Made by a program: the position numbers and the translations under genes. Positions 46,272 to 56,544 of a DNA stretch of 64,000 bases are shown here, piece after piece. Each line of letters begins with the position of its first letter. The stretch's first letter is position 1. Source of the DNA: Lycocorax pyrrhopterus obiensis (Eukaryota > Chordata > Aves > Passeriformes > Paradisaeidae). The stretch covers positions 1,921,740 to 1,985,739 of the forward strand of contig JACSVZ010000001.1 in assembly GCA_014706295.1 (NCBI GenBank), in the 5' to 3' direction. The notes under the pieces were generated by a model. That model was not told the DNA's origin. It ran no database searches and saw only the letters and a program-made list of their open reading frames with translations.

Positions 46272-48121
46272 AATCATCAACCCCAGCTGAAGGAGTGTCC
46301 AGAGTCTTCCAGGCTTCTCCATATGCTTAAAAAATGAAGTGTCTTTAATCCTGTGAGACCTGACCACGAGCTGCTTCTCTCCCAGCCCTCAGAGGGATCC
46401 CCTCCACCTTCCCAAGAAGCTTTTTCAGCTCCTTTCATGGTTTTTATTTCCTTGTGTTCCGAAATGAAACATAAGAAGGAGTCTTCTCTCCTGCCTGGAC
46501 TCACTGCTGGTGTTTAAACTGAGGGATAGCCCAGGCTGACCCCAGGTGTCAGAATTAATGCCCTTACATCATTTTATACACTGAAAGGACAGAATTCTCA
46601 GCTGGCCCAGCTGAGCTAAACCAACAGCAACGTTCCCAGTGTGGTGTCCCTTTGGGAATGCCGTTCTAGGCTTGTGGGAAATGGCAAGGAGGGGGATATT
46701 GCCTTAAACCCGACCACTCTTTGACAAGCTGAGCCTACACTTAACAGAAGCCTGGTAAGTGCAGGCACCATTACCTCGAGGGGTAATGGCAGCTGAGATT
46801 GATCTATTGTGAGTCCTACAAATTTGAACAGTTACACTAAATGCTATTAAAATGTATGGAACCTCTTTGTCTTCAATTATTAAATGGAGTAATTTATGAA
46901 ACCCAATCTCAATAACCTCACTGTCCTACTGGCCATCCCCGCTGAAAGGAAGAGTAAATGTAGAGAACATTGCTATCGATCCCTCCTGCAGGGGGGAAAA
47001 AGAGGATCAGGCCTGTTAACCCTTCCCTGCAGGAGAAAGTGGTTCACTCGTGGTTTCTTTTCCCCCCAGAGGTCGTGTCCTTCTTTCATTTCTGGGGTCG
47101 GGTTTCAGTCTGACAAGTGGTAATTGATTCCGCTGCTGGTTAGGCTGGGGGTAAGTGGGGGATGAAGTTTCAGTGAAAACAAATAGCACTTCACAGGTCT
47201 GACCTTTCCTCTTTAAGCTTTTGTTGTGGTTTACTTGGGATGTGCAGCTTAAAGACTCTAAACCAGTGGTGTCTATCTCAGGAAGTTTCACTTTTGGCCT
47301 GGAGTTAAAGCTGGATTTTGGCTTTGGGGCTCTTGGCAAGCTGGCTTAGAAAGTGGGGGGTTTTTTCTATCTTCTTTCCCATGGTTTGGTGTAAGACATG
47401 AGGAAAACGTGGTCCAGCAGGAGCTGGGACATTCTGCCAGCAGGCTGAGCTTCACAGCTCGCGGTTTCTGCGTCCAGCAGAGCTGCTGTGAGAAAAAACA
47501 AATATTAAAATAAAAAGGCAGCCACTGCTTCTCAAATCAAACTTCTCAAATCAAGGAGGAGGCGAATCTGCCACTTCTTTTCTCACTACAGCTCCCTCCT
47601 TCTACCAGCTCAGCAGATAAATTACGTCTTTAATTGTCCCTCCTAGTGCTGCTTCGTGTGCCTGATCGAGCCTGGTTTCAAACCAGCTCCCTGGTGCTCA
47701 GTGGGCACTTTTGCAATAGATCCAGAGCTTGGCACTGGATTGCAGCAGAGTGATTTCAGTTAATGAGAACCACTCCGATTCAGCGAGGGAAAAACACATT
47801 GACCTGAGTGTGAATCTTTATTCTGTACAGAGCAGAGAGGAAAATATCCTCGGGGGCTCTGTCCCAATGCTTCCAGTCAGGGATAACATTTCTGCAAAGT
47901 AAACCTCTTTGTTTACAAACAAGTTGTTTTTGCCAAAGTCAGCCTTTATTTTAAGGTGTTCTCAGAAGATCAGGGCTCCAAAATGTTGCAACCCACATGT
48001 TTTGCCAACAGTAACAACACATTTGCAAGGGGAAAGGTTTAACGGGGTTTTTTTTTGCTTCTCTCAAGCATCTTAAATTTCTGAGGGAGCCCTGATGGTT
48101 CTTCTCTGCCACCTACAAGGA
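46272..48121. other. Non-repetitive stretch, possible conserved elements
   Basis: Two adjacent dyads at 46738-46761 and 46768-46789 lie in repeat-free sequence. Positions 47560-47760 are also repeat-free and compositionally even. No gene is supported. Confidence 0.4.
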
Positions 48122-48366
48122 GAAGGAGGGCAGGGCTGGATGGGATATTGGGGAGGAATTGTTCCCTGGGAGGGTGGGGAGGGGCTGGGATGGAATTCCC
48201 AGAGCAGCTGTGGCTGCCCCTGGATCCCTGGCAGTGTCCAAGGCCAGGTTGGACATTGGGGCTTGGAGCAGCCTGGGACAGTGGAAGGTGTCCCTGCCCA
48301 TGGCGGGGGGTGGAACAAGATGTTTAAGGTCCCTTCCAATCCAAATATTCTGGGATTCTGTAATTC
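48122..48366 (+). mobile_element. CR1 LINE 3' fragment, type A variant
   Basis: Begins at GGAGGGCAGGGCTGG, carries GAGGGGCTGGGATGGAATTC and CAAGGCCAGGTTGGACATTG, and ends at TTCTGGGATTCTGTAATTC. Confidence 0.93.
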
Positions 48367-48504
48367 AAATGTTTCAGTTTATGCAGCAAAGCCAAGATAC
48401 AGGGAGAGCCCAGAGTGGCTGGGGGAGATTTGCATCCAGAGTGGTTTTTGGGAAGAGCCACTTGTAAACACAGCCCTGATCTGCCCCTAAAAGCAAGCCA
48501 AATC

Positions 48505-48577
48505 CCAGTGATGATCTTTAAGATCCCTCCCAACCTAAACCATTCCACGATTCCATAATTCTTTGGTTCTATGGAAG
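48505..48577 (+). mobile_element. Short CR1 LINE 3' tail
   Basis: GATCTTTAAGATCCCTCCC, AACCTAAACCATTCCACG and ATTCCATAATTCTTTGG form a terminal CR1 stub about 140 bp downstream of another CR1 copy. Confidence 0.75.
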
Positions 48578-49530
48578 TAAATCCCTGCCCTTTAATCTGG
48601 ACAAAGCCATTCCACAAACACCAGGACATCTCTGGATTGTGCAATTGGGGCATTACTTTTCATTTCTAGATCTATATTTAAAATGCATTGAAGACCTTGT
48701 GCCAGCACGTGGACATCCAGTGAAAGGGTGAGGGATAACGACAAGGACCTTAAATCACAAAATGATCCAAATTGTGCATCCAGATGTGCCAGGGATCTTT
48801 TAGGCTAATAAAACCTGTCACACTGTATGAATCCTTCCTATTTGAAGGAAAGGGAACAAAAGGACATCCTGGAAAGGATAATCATAATTGCTCAGGTCAA
48901 ATCCTGATTTATTTTAGCCCAGACAGGAAATATTTAAACTTTTGCTAGGGCAGCCATGCATACCATGAGCTGTATTTTGTTTAAAATAAGCAGCACGAGT
49001 TTTCCGTCTTGATAAAAGAGGAATTGAATTGGATTGCTAAAATAAAACAAGACAAACAAAAGCAAACAGATGTAATAGAAAACATCTCTGAAAAGGAAAT
49101 TCATGTTGCAAAAACCCCTTGACTAATCATAAAGTGATGCAGCTTTGAAAGGAAATACTTTGATTGCGTTTTGACTCCTCTGAGAAGTCAGATATTTGGA
49201 AATACCCAGGATTTTTAAGAAATATTTCCTGCTGTGCACATAAAAACAAATTGCACACTCAGGACCTCGGGTCTGATTCTTATCTTTAATTTTAGTTTTG
49301 GACTCGGGTGAACCACCTGTTTCACAAGGGTAACTCCACATGCAAAGGTGGGGATATTTCTGATTTTCATGGATGGGGAGCCTAGAGGAGAATTCAGTGA
49401 CCAAGATTTATAGGATTGGTGTTGTTTGTCTGCTCCCCTGTTACAACCACCTTGGAAACGCTGCAACTACATCAGAGTTGAGTTCAGCTTAAAAAGTAGG
49501 GCAGTGTTGGTACTAATAACGTTTTTATAG
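48578..49530. other. Non-repetitive stretch, no gene recognised
   Basis: AT-rich and anonymous. Nothing supported. Confidence 0.4.
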
Positions 49531-49914
49531 AGAATCAAAAATCATGGAATGGGTGGGAAGGAACCTTAAAGATCACCCAGCTCCACCTTCCACTATCCCA
49601 GGTTGCTCTGAACTCCATCCAACCTGGCCTTGGGCACTGCCAGGGATCCAGGGGCAGCCACAGCTGCTCTGGGCACCCTGTGCCAGGGCCTGCCCACCCT
49701 CCCAGGGAACAATTCCTGCCCAAGATCCCATCCAGCCCTGCCCTCTGGCAGTTTGAAGCCATTCCCCCTTGTTCTGTCCCTCCATCCCTTGGAAATTTTC
49801 TTTTTCAGTGTTTCTTGTCATCACCTTCAGGCTCTGCAAGGCCACAATGAGGTCACCCTGAAGCTTCTCTTCTCCAGAGAATCCCAATCCTCAAAGCCTT
49901 TCCTCACAACAGAG
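49531..49914 (-). mobile_element. CR1 LINE 3' fragment, type A, with internal deletion
   Basis: Tail AAAATCATGGAATGGG, then GACCTTAAAG-like wording. The usual CCATGGGCAGGGACA segment is missing between CCCAGCTCCA and CCTTCCACTATCCC. The interior to 49750 matches young type A copies. The distal part runs through GAAGCTTCTCTTCTCC. Confidence 0.92.
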
Positions 49915-52265
49915 TTATAAACTTGATCTTCTTCCTCATTTTCCTTAAAAATGAAGGAAAAAATGTGTTCTGATCCCCTCACCACCCCAAATCAGCAGCA
50001 AAGTGATGCCTGTGGTGGTGTCCAGTGAGATCCCTTGGTTTGACATGAATCTCCTGGTGAGCCAAATGGAAGTGCAGACATGCAGAGAGGAATAAAGGCA
50101 GGAATTCAAACATTCCCTGGTTTTTATTAACATTTGCCAGCTCCTTCCCCTCACACTTCAGTGAAAGGAGTCAGAGCCATGTTTAGTGGGATAAGTTTTG
50201 TTGTAGCTTGCAGCCAGCTGCCTGAGGAAACACAGCATGGGGTGGTCTAATACCAGCAGGAAAACTTGGAAAAAAAGGCCTCTCCAGCTGCTGAATCCCA
50301 ACCCTCTGGCTGTGCACACCAGCAACATTAATTATGCTTTTTTCCCCTCTTTTTTTAGGGAAGCCTATCAATAGACAAAGAAATAGAAGCAAATTTGCCG
50401 AACGAGCTGGCCCGGGCCACACTCCTGAGGAGAAATGTAAGAAAATAAACTGCCAGATGATGCCCTGTCATTGTTGGCACTGATATACTCAGGGTGGGAA
50501 TGTTTTGGCTGCAAATCCACGATTTTAAGCTGCTCAGCTGCTGGAATAACATCCCTGAGTCACATCCGACCCAGCCCTGGGCTCTGCTGGGGTGACACAA
50601 AGGCCTGGTCCTTGTCTCTTGATTATTTGTGGGCTTTTCCAGCTCTCTGCTTCCCTGAGCCATGGAAAACTGAGGAAAAGCACAGTGTGGGATGTTCAGC
50701 AGGATTTCTGACACCCCCCCAAAGCTCTCCTTGCCTTCACTTCTGCCCTGATGGTGGGAGCAGCTTCTGCCCAAGCTCTGCCTCCATCAGGGCCTGACAG
50801 GAACAAGAAATCTGTCAGAGCCCTTCTCATAAATTTTGCCCTGCCAAAGCAAAGAAATTAAAAGCTGTGGCGTGAGAAGGACGTGGAAAGAACCTGCTAG
50901 GAGGAGAGTAATTAATATTCTTAAATTAAAAATTGAAAGATCGTTTGTCATCTTCAAAATTCAGGCACGACTTCGCTGGGGTTTGCAGCCTCAGCCCCAC
51001 ACAAAAACCTGGACACAAATCCTGGATTTGTTGAAACCAAAAATTTTCCCCGTGTCTGTGGTGAATTCGTTGTTCTGTTTCAGGCCCTAAAAAAATTCTT
51101 TTGAAATTTGGGAACCTGGAAGTGGAAAGTTAGTGGGAATTATGAATTCTGAGTGGTTTTTGCCTCCCCACGTAGGCGAGAAGGGATGGGGGAAAAGAGA
51201 GAGGGAGAACAGATAGGAAGAGACTTCATGTATCCTCACAAAGCTGTGTAAGTGGGATAAATAAATGGAATAAATGGGATGTCCTGCTCCTGAGCCTTCC
51301 CTTCATCATATCCAGGTGGCCCAGGAGGGATATGGACAAACTCTCACGGCAAGTGAGGGAAAAACCCTGAAAAAACCCTCTCAGTGCAACCCAATCCACC
51401 CTTCCACACACGGGTGGCCGGGGAAAAGCCTTTCCCTGATGAAAAACAGTGGGAAAAAGTATCAAAAAAGTGATATTTGAGTGGAGGAAAGCAAGTCTCA
51501 CTTGGTAGAGCAGGAGCCAGATTGCAAAAATATTCAGCTTTTACTCAGGCAATAAAAGAAGAGGCCAGGACTTCAGCGATGAGTAATATTAAAATGTTGT
51601 GTGAAGAAATGTTCTGGGAGACAAAACCCTTCGATTTAATGTTTTCCTAAGTGTCGTCGGGTTCAGAACAGTGCTGCAAACCTGAACATTATTTCTCTCT
51701 TTGAATGGAAGCTGAATTTTTTCCAGAATCTCCTGGGATTACGAGATCTGCGTAAGAAAGAGTTTTATAAAGAGGCACTTGGCACTTTGGGTAGCACAGA
51801 ACACACTCTAGGAGCCCTAAAGAAAGAAAACTCCACTGCAGTAATAAAAATAATGAGATTTCGGTTGTTTTCATCCCAAAGAAGGGCTTAGGATGACTGG
51901 CAGAAGAAAGAAAAGAAAGAGATCCTCATCTGCATTTAAATCTTTTATTGTCTTGAGGAGGAAAAGTCAAAACACTGGAAAACCTGAAGGATTCCAGGCA
52001 ATTTAGCACAAAAACCTTTAGAATGGAATCATCATGTCCCTCTACACTCCAGCAAGAGAGGGTTGGGAGGTGAAATATCTTTTAAAGAAGCAGAATTCTG
52101 CAGAAAACAAAGTTTAAAGCTCTGGAAAAAGGTTTGTTTTCCAAGAGGCTTAATTTGGGGGATGGATTTGGGAAGCTGGCATTTTCCTGTTTATAAATAT
52201 CTTTGTTGCTCTGACTTTTGTCCTACTTCTGGATCTTGCATCAGCTCCCATAGGGAAGGGACTGT
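49915..52265. other. Non-repetitive stretch holding the best exon candidate
   Basis: No recognised repeats. It contains the splice-flanked 78-bp segment at 50359-50436 and a second open segment after a pyrimidine-AG at 51727, both described separately. Confidence 0.4.
50359..50436 (+). CDS. Candidate internal coding exon, unidentified protein
   Basis: A strong acceptor (pyrimidine tract TTTTTTCCCCTCTTTTTTTAG ending at 50358, written here only as its type) precedes 78 bp that end at a good donor, GTAAGA (50437-50442). The length is exactly 26 codons. One frame is fully open and reads, in part, LSIDKEIEANLPNELARA and then TLLRRN, a believable amphipathic helical segment. A second frame is also open; the third has a stop. 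I do not recognise the family. No partner exon was identified in the window, so this may be one exon of a large-intron gene or a coincidence of splice-like signals. Confidence 0.3.
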
Positions 52266-52339
52266 CCTTTTTATATCTTTTTTATATCCTTTTTATATCC
52301 TTCTTATATCCTTTTTATATCCTTCTTATATCCTTCTTA
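52266..52339. repeat. 11-bp minisatellite
   Basis: 6.7 units of CCTTTTTATAT / CCTTCTTATAT. In the last units the two variants alternate, suggesting a 22-bp higher-order unit. Confidence 0.92.
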
Positions 52340-52384
52340 GATGTTTATTCAGCATTTAATACCCCAGAATGGGGCATTTAACCT

Positions 52385-52450
52385 CCCAGAATCATCTAGG
52401 TTGGAAGAGGCCTCATCTAGGTTGGAAAAGGCCTCAAAATATCAAGAGAT
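52385..52450 (-). mobile_element. Short CR1 LINE 3' tail with 21-bp tandem duplication
   Basis: CCCAGAATCATCTAGGTTGG is a CR1 end on the minus strand. The unit CATCTAGGTTGGAAGAGGCC is present twice (52393-52413 and 52414-52434, one mismatch). Confidence 0.75.
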
Positions 52451-53413
52451 TTGGCAAAAGAATCCCCACTGATTCCGTGAGATCCCACAGCAAAGCTGCG
52501 AATAAATCCAGTGGCCCGACACCTGAGGTGCCAGTGATCCCTCAATCATCAGTTTCACTCAGGAAAATAAGTTTTAGCTTTTCCAAATCCAACATTAAGC
52601 AAGGGAACAAAGTTCAGGGAGCCTTTTTTAATAAAGCGACAGTGAAAAACCAACATTGCCCTCGGCAAAGGGTGCGACTCCTCCACTGCAGGTGAAAGGG
52701 TGAAAAAATCACCACATTTCCTCTGTGCCACTTGGAATTTCTCCCAAAACCAGGCTCTAGGTGTAACATTTATCACAAATCTCCACTTTTTATTTACCTA
52801 CGACTCACAGCACGTTGTTCGCTGCAGTGCAATCTCATCTATTAAAAATCTTTCGGTGATGGGGTGGATAAAATTCTTGCTTCAATAAAATTTAATGTAG
52901 AAAAACCATAGCTGGCTGCCTGAAAACTCTTCCCTCGTTTGCACAGCAGCTTTGCTTCTCATCACTAAAATTAACAGCTCAACTTAATGACCCAAAGGAG
53001 GGACTTTAACTGGGGAACTCAGCTTGTCTTGCCCTCAATGACCACATTTTGCTAAATGTGTCCAATTCTTTACGTGGAAGTGGAAGAACATCATCCATGA
53101 GTCCCTCTCTGCAGGGAATGGTCACAGGAAGGGGGTGGGATGAGTAATTTCAATTTCAGGGCAGTTTTTCCTCTCTGACCAGCAGCACCACAGCCCAGGA
53201 AGGGAGAAGGAGCAGCTTGCACCAAACGCTCCAGGGAAAAGTGAGGAAAAAACAGCTGAGCAAGGAAAGATCTTTCCCAAATCTTCCCGAAGCCAATGGG
53301 AAACACATCCAGCATCTCTTGATTTGCACAGGAAATCAAACATCTCAGAACACTTGGAGTCAAGCTTTTAAGAAGGAAAAGTAATTTTTTTAGCATTATT
53401 TGCCCACTCAGGT
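52451..53413. other. Non-repetitive stretch, no gene recognised
   Basis: Nothing supported. Confidence 0.4.
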
Positions 53414-53585
53414 CATAGAATAGAATCCCAGAATCCCAAAATCATTGAGGCTGGAAAAGCCCTCCTGAGCTCATTGAGGCCCAGCTGTGCCCGATGCCCA
53501 CCTTGTCCCCAGCCCAGAGCACTGAGTGCCACGTCCAGGCCTTCCTGGGACACCTCCAGGGATGGGCACTCCAAACCTCCCTGGG
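53414..53585 (-). mobile_element. CR1 LINE 3' fragment, type B
   Basis: Tail CATAGAATAGAATCCCAG on the plus strand, then GATGCCCACCTTGTCCCC and GGACACCTCCAGGGATGGGC. It is truncated after CCAAACCTCCCTGGGA. Confidence 0.93.
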
Positions 53586-54079
53586 ATGAATTATTTCAAC
53601 CCAAACTCATATTTTCACGTTAAATCCCATAATTTCCCAGTTTTTTACTGATGTAAATAATTTCTCTCTCTCAGCTTGGGCAGCCTTAGTCTAAATTTGA
53701 TGCTGTTGTACTTTTAGCTTGCTGGACAGGCCGTTTTATCAGTGTCTGAGCTAACCATGAATTTAATACTAAAATGGTAAATCGATGTGTTCTGACCCAA
53801 ATTGGGCTGGAAACCTTGGATTTTCAGGAACAAGAGGGAATCAAGTCAATCACCTTGCCAGCAATGAAGAGCATTGATCTCAGTCAACAGCCAGATTTCA
53901 TTTTTAAAGGTTACTGAGGGCTGAAAGCGATAGTTGAGATGTCATGGATCACATCACTGAGTTTTTTCAGGATACAAAGGTCTCCCTACCTTTATTCTCC
54001 AACATTTGGCAGCCACTTTGGGACCAAAAACACTGAGGGGAAAAAACTGAAGGACCACGTCTTTCTCAGAAAAAAAAAT
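53586..54079. other. Non-repetitive stretch, no gene recognised
   Basis: Nothing supported. Confidence 0.4.
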
Positions 54080-54440
54080 CAGCCTGGAAGAGAGAAAGTT
54101 TGAGAGTGACCTAATTGGGGCATTCCAGGACCTGAAGGAGTCATAGGAAAGATAGAGAGAGACTTTGGACAAGGAATGGAGGGACAGGAAAAGTGGGAAT
54201 GACTTCCCACTGCCAGAGGGCAGGGATAGATGGGATTTTGGGCAGGAATTGTTCCCTGGGAGGGTGGGGAGGGGCTGGGATGGAATTCCCAGAGCAGCTG
54301 TGGCTGCCCCTGGATCCCTGGCAGTGTCCAAGGCCAGGTTGGACATTGGGGCTTGGAGCAGCCTGGAACAGTGGGAGGTGTCCCTGCCCATGGGCTTTAG
54401 GATCCTTCCAACCCAAACCATTCCATGGTTCCATGATCCT
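54080..54440 (+). mobile_element. CR1 LINE 3' fragment, type A variant
   Basis: Starts at CAGCCTGGAAGAGAG and carries GAGGGGCTGGGATGGAATTC. A short deletion joins CCCATGGG directly to CTTTAGGATCC. It ends at CCATGGTTCCATGATCC. Confidence 0.92.
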
Positions 54441-55150
54441 AAATCAGGTTGGAGGCACAGGTGGAGGCAGAGCTGTGCAGGATTTTAAAGTGGGTGCAGC
54501 AGCCAGAGCAGAAACAGAATTTTCCTAACTCAGGGCCACAGATAAACTCCCCATTCCCGGGAAAGCGGATTTCCAGGGTGTTGTGTGGAAAAGGAAGAGG
54601 AGCATGGAGCAATCACACCCCCAGCAAGGGGAGCAATGCAGGCTTTGCCATGATCCACATTCCAGACTTGGCAGCTTTTGATATCTCTGGTGTCAGACAG
54701 CTCTGGGGCAGGATGAACATTTCAGAGAGAGGCCCCAAAGTCCTGAGTGCGGCTCTGCCTGCTTTTCTGCCGCACAAATCTCCTGAAAGGAGGCGAAAAG
54801 CCTGAAGATTTGTTGACTACAACAAAGCTTCCATGATTCGCACATCCTGAAATTCTCTTTTTTCACTTTTTTTTCCACAACTATTCCTACCAGGATATTG
54901 TAAGGCCTCATTTTCTCTTCTCTTGCTTTAGCTGGTGATAACAAAATCTCCCCACTGTGTTCCACTTCCACGCTTGCTCATTTACAATTGGAGGAATAAA
55001 AACATGAAAGAACAATTGTCCCTCCTCCAGTCTCACCATTAAAGCTGCAGAAAAGGCCAAAGTGACAGTGCAGGCCCAGTTATGTTGTTGTCTTGTATCC
55101 AAGTGGAAGTGTCCATGATCCACCACAATCCATGGAAAGGTGGCAGTGAT
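54441..55150. other. Non-repetitive stretch, no gene recognised
   Basis: Nothing supported between the CR1 copy and the CTCTC array. Confidence 0.4.
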
Positions 55151-56168
55151 CCCTCTCCTCTCCTCTCCTCTCCTCTCCTCTCCTCTCCTCTCCTCTCCTC
55201 TCCTCTCCTCTCCTCTCCTCTCCTCTCCTCTCCTCTCCTCTCCTCTCCTCTCCTCTCCTCTCCTCTCCTCTCCTCTCCTCTCCTCTCCTCTCCTCTCCTC
55301 TCCTCTCCTCTCCTCTCCTCTCCTCTCCTCTCCTCTCCTCTCCTCTCCTCTCCTCTCCTCTCCTCTCCTCTCCTCTCCTCTCCTCTCCTCTCCTCTCCTC
55401 TCCTCTCCTCTCCTCTCCTCTCCTCTCCTCTCCTCTCCTCTCCTCTCCTCTCCTCTCCTCTCCTCTCCTCTCCTCTCCTCTCCTCTCCTCTCCTCTCCTC
55501 TCCTCTCCTCTCCTCTCCTCTCCTCTCCTCTCCTCTCCTCTCCTCTCCTCTCCTCTCCTCTCCTCTCCTCTCCTCTCCTCTCCTCTCCTCTCCTCTCCCT
55601 CTCCTCTCCTCTCCTCTCCTCTCCTCTCCTCTTCCTCTCCTCTCCTCTCCTCTCCTCTCCTCTCCTCTCCTCTCCTCTCCTCTCCTCTCCTCTCCTCTCC
55701 TCTCCTCTCCTCTCCTCTCCTCTCCTCTCCTCTCCTCTCCTCTCCTCTCCTCTCCTCTCCTCTCCTCTCCTCTCCTCTCCTCTCCTCTCCTCTCCTCTCC
55801 CTCTCCTCTCCTCTCCTCTCCTCTCCTCTCCTCTCCTCTCCTCTCCTCTCCTCTCCTCTCCTCTCCTCTCCTCTCCTCTCCTCTCCTCTCCTCTCCTCTC
55901 CTCTCCTCTCCTCTCCTCCTCTCCTCTCCTCTCCTCTCCTCTCCTCTCCTCTCCTCTCCTCTCCTCTCCTCTCCTCTCCTCTCTCTCTCCTCTCCTCTCC
56001 TCTCCTCTCCTCTCCTCTCCTCTCCTCTCCTCTCCTCTCCTCTCCTCTCCTCTCCTCTCCTCTCCTCTCCTCTCCTCTCCTCTCCTCTCCTCTCCTCTCC
56101 TCTCCTCTCCTCTCCTCTCCTCTCCTCTCCTCTCCTCTCCTCTCCTCTCCTCCTCTCCTCTCCTCTCC
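55151..56168. repeat. 1,018-bp (CTCTC)n pentanucleotide array
   Basis: About 203 units of the pentamer CCTCT, almost perfect, with a pure pyrimidine plus strand. The first 445 bp are uninterrupted. Phase-shifting interruptions occur near 55597, 55631, 55799, 55917, 55981 and 56150. The 350-420-codon frames across it (SSPLL and RRGEE repeats) are by-products. Confidence 0.99.
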
Positions 56169-56384
56169 ATCAGCAATGTTGGGAAAAAAATCGCACAAGA
56201 GCTGCTATAATTTAATTTTTTTGTTTATCCAGGCTAGCCTCGTTCTAGGAAAACACTGGGAGTCTTCCTGGGGCCTTAAGAGGGCTTTAACCATGGTTTA
56301 TTTAATCATGATTAATCCCTCAGGGTTTTCAACTTCTGATCTTATTTTTTTACATCACTAAGTTGAAGAGATCATCTTCTAAAA
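56169..56384. other. Short non-repetitive stretch
   Basis: Nothing supported. Confidence 0.4.
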
Positions 56385-56544
56385 GGCTACCCAAAGAATT
56401 CCATCCCTGGAAGTATTCAAAGCCAGGTTGGATGGGGCTTGGAGCAGCCTGGGACAGAGGAAGGTGTCCCTGCCCATGGCAAGGAGTGGCACTGGATGGG
56501 CTTTAAGATCCCTTCCAACCTAAATTCTGTGAGTCTTTAATTCC
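56385..56544 (+). mobile_element. CR1 LINE 3' fragment, older
   Basis: GGAAGTATTCAAAGCCAGG, GGATGGGGCTTGGAGCAGCC and CCCATGGCAAGGAGTGGC, ending at CTGTGAGTCTTTAATTCC. The wording is closer to a general CR1 consensus than to the young type A copies. Confidence 0.9.

Noticed and set aside
45861..46367. Frames of 120-170 codons rich in K/E/R or F/L/S
   Set aside because: Pure products of the GGAA/GAAA microsatellite.
54908..56215. Open frames of about 350-420 codons on both strands
   Set aside because: They lie inside the CTCTC pentanucleotide array and encode only SSPLL or RRGEE repeats; they are open because the repeat contains no stop in those frames.
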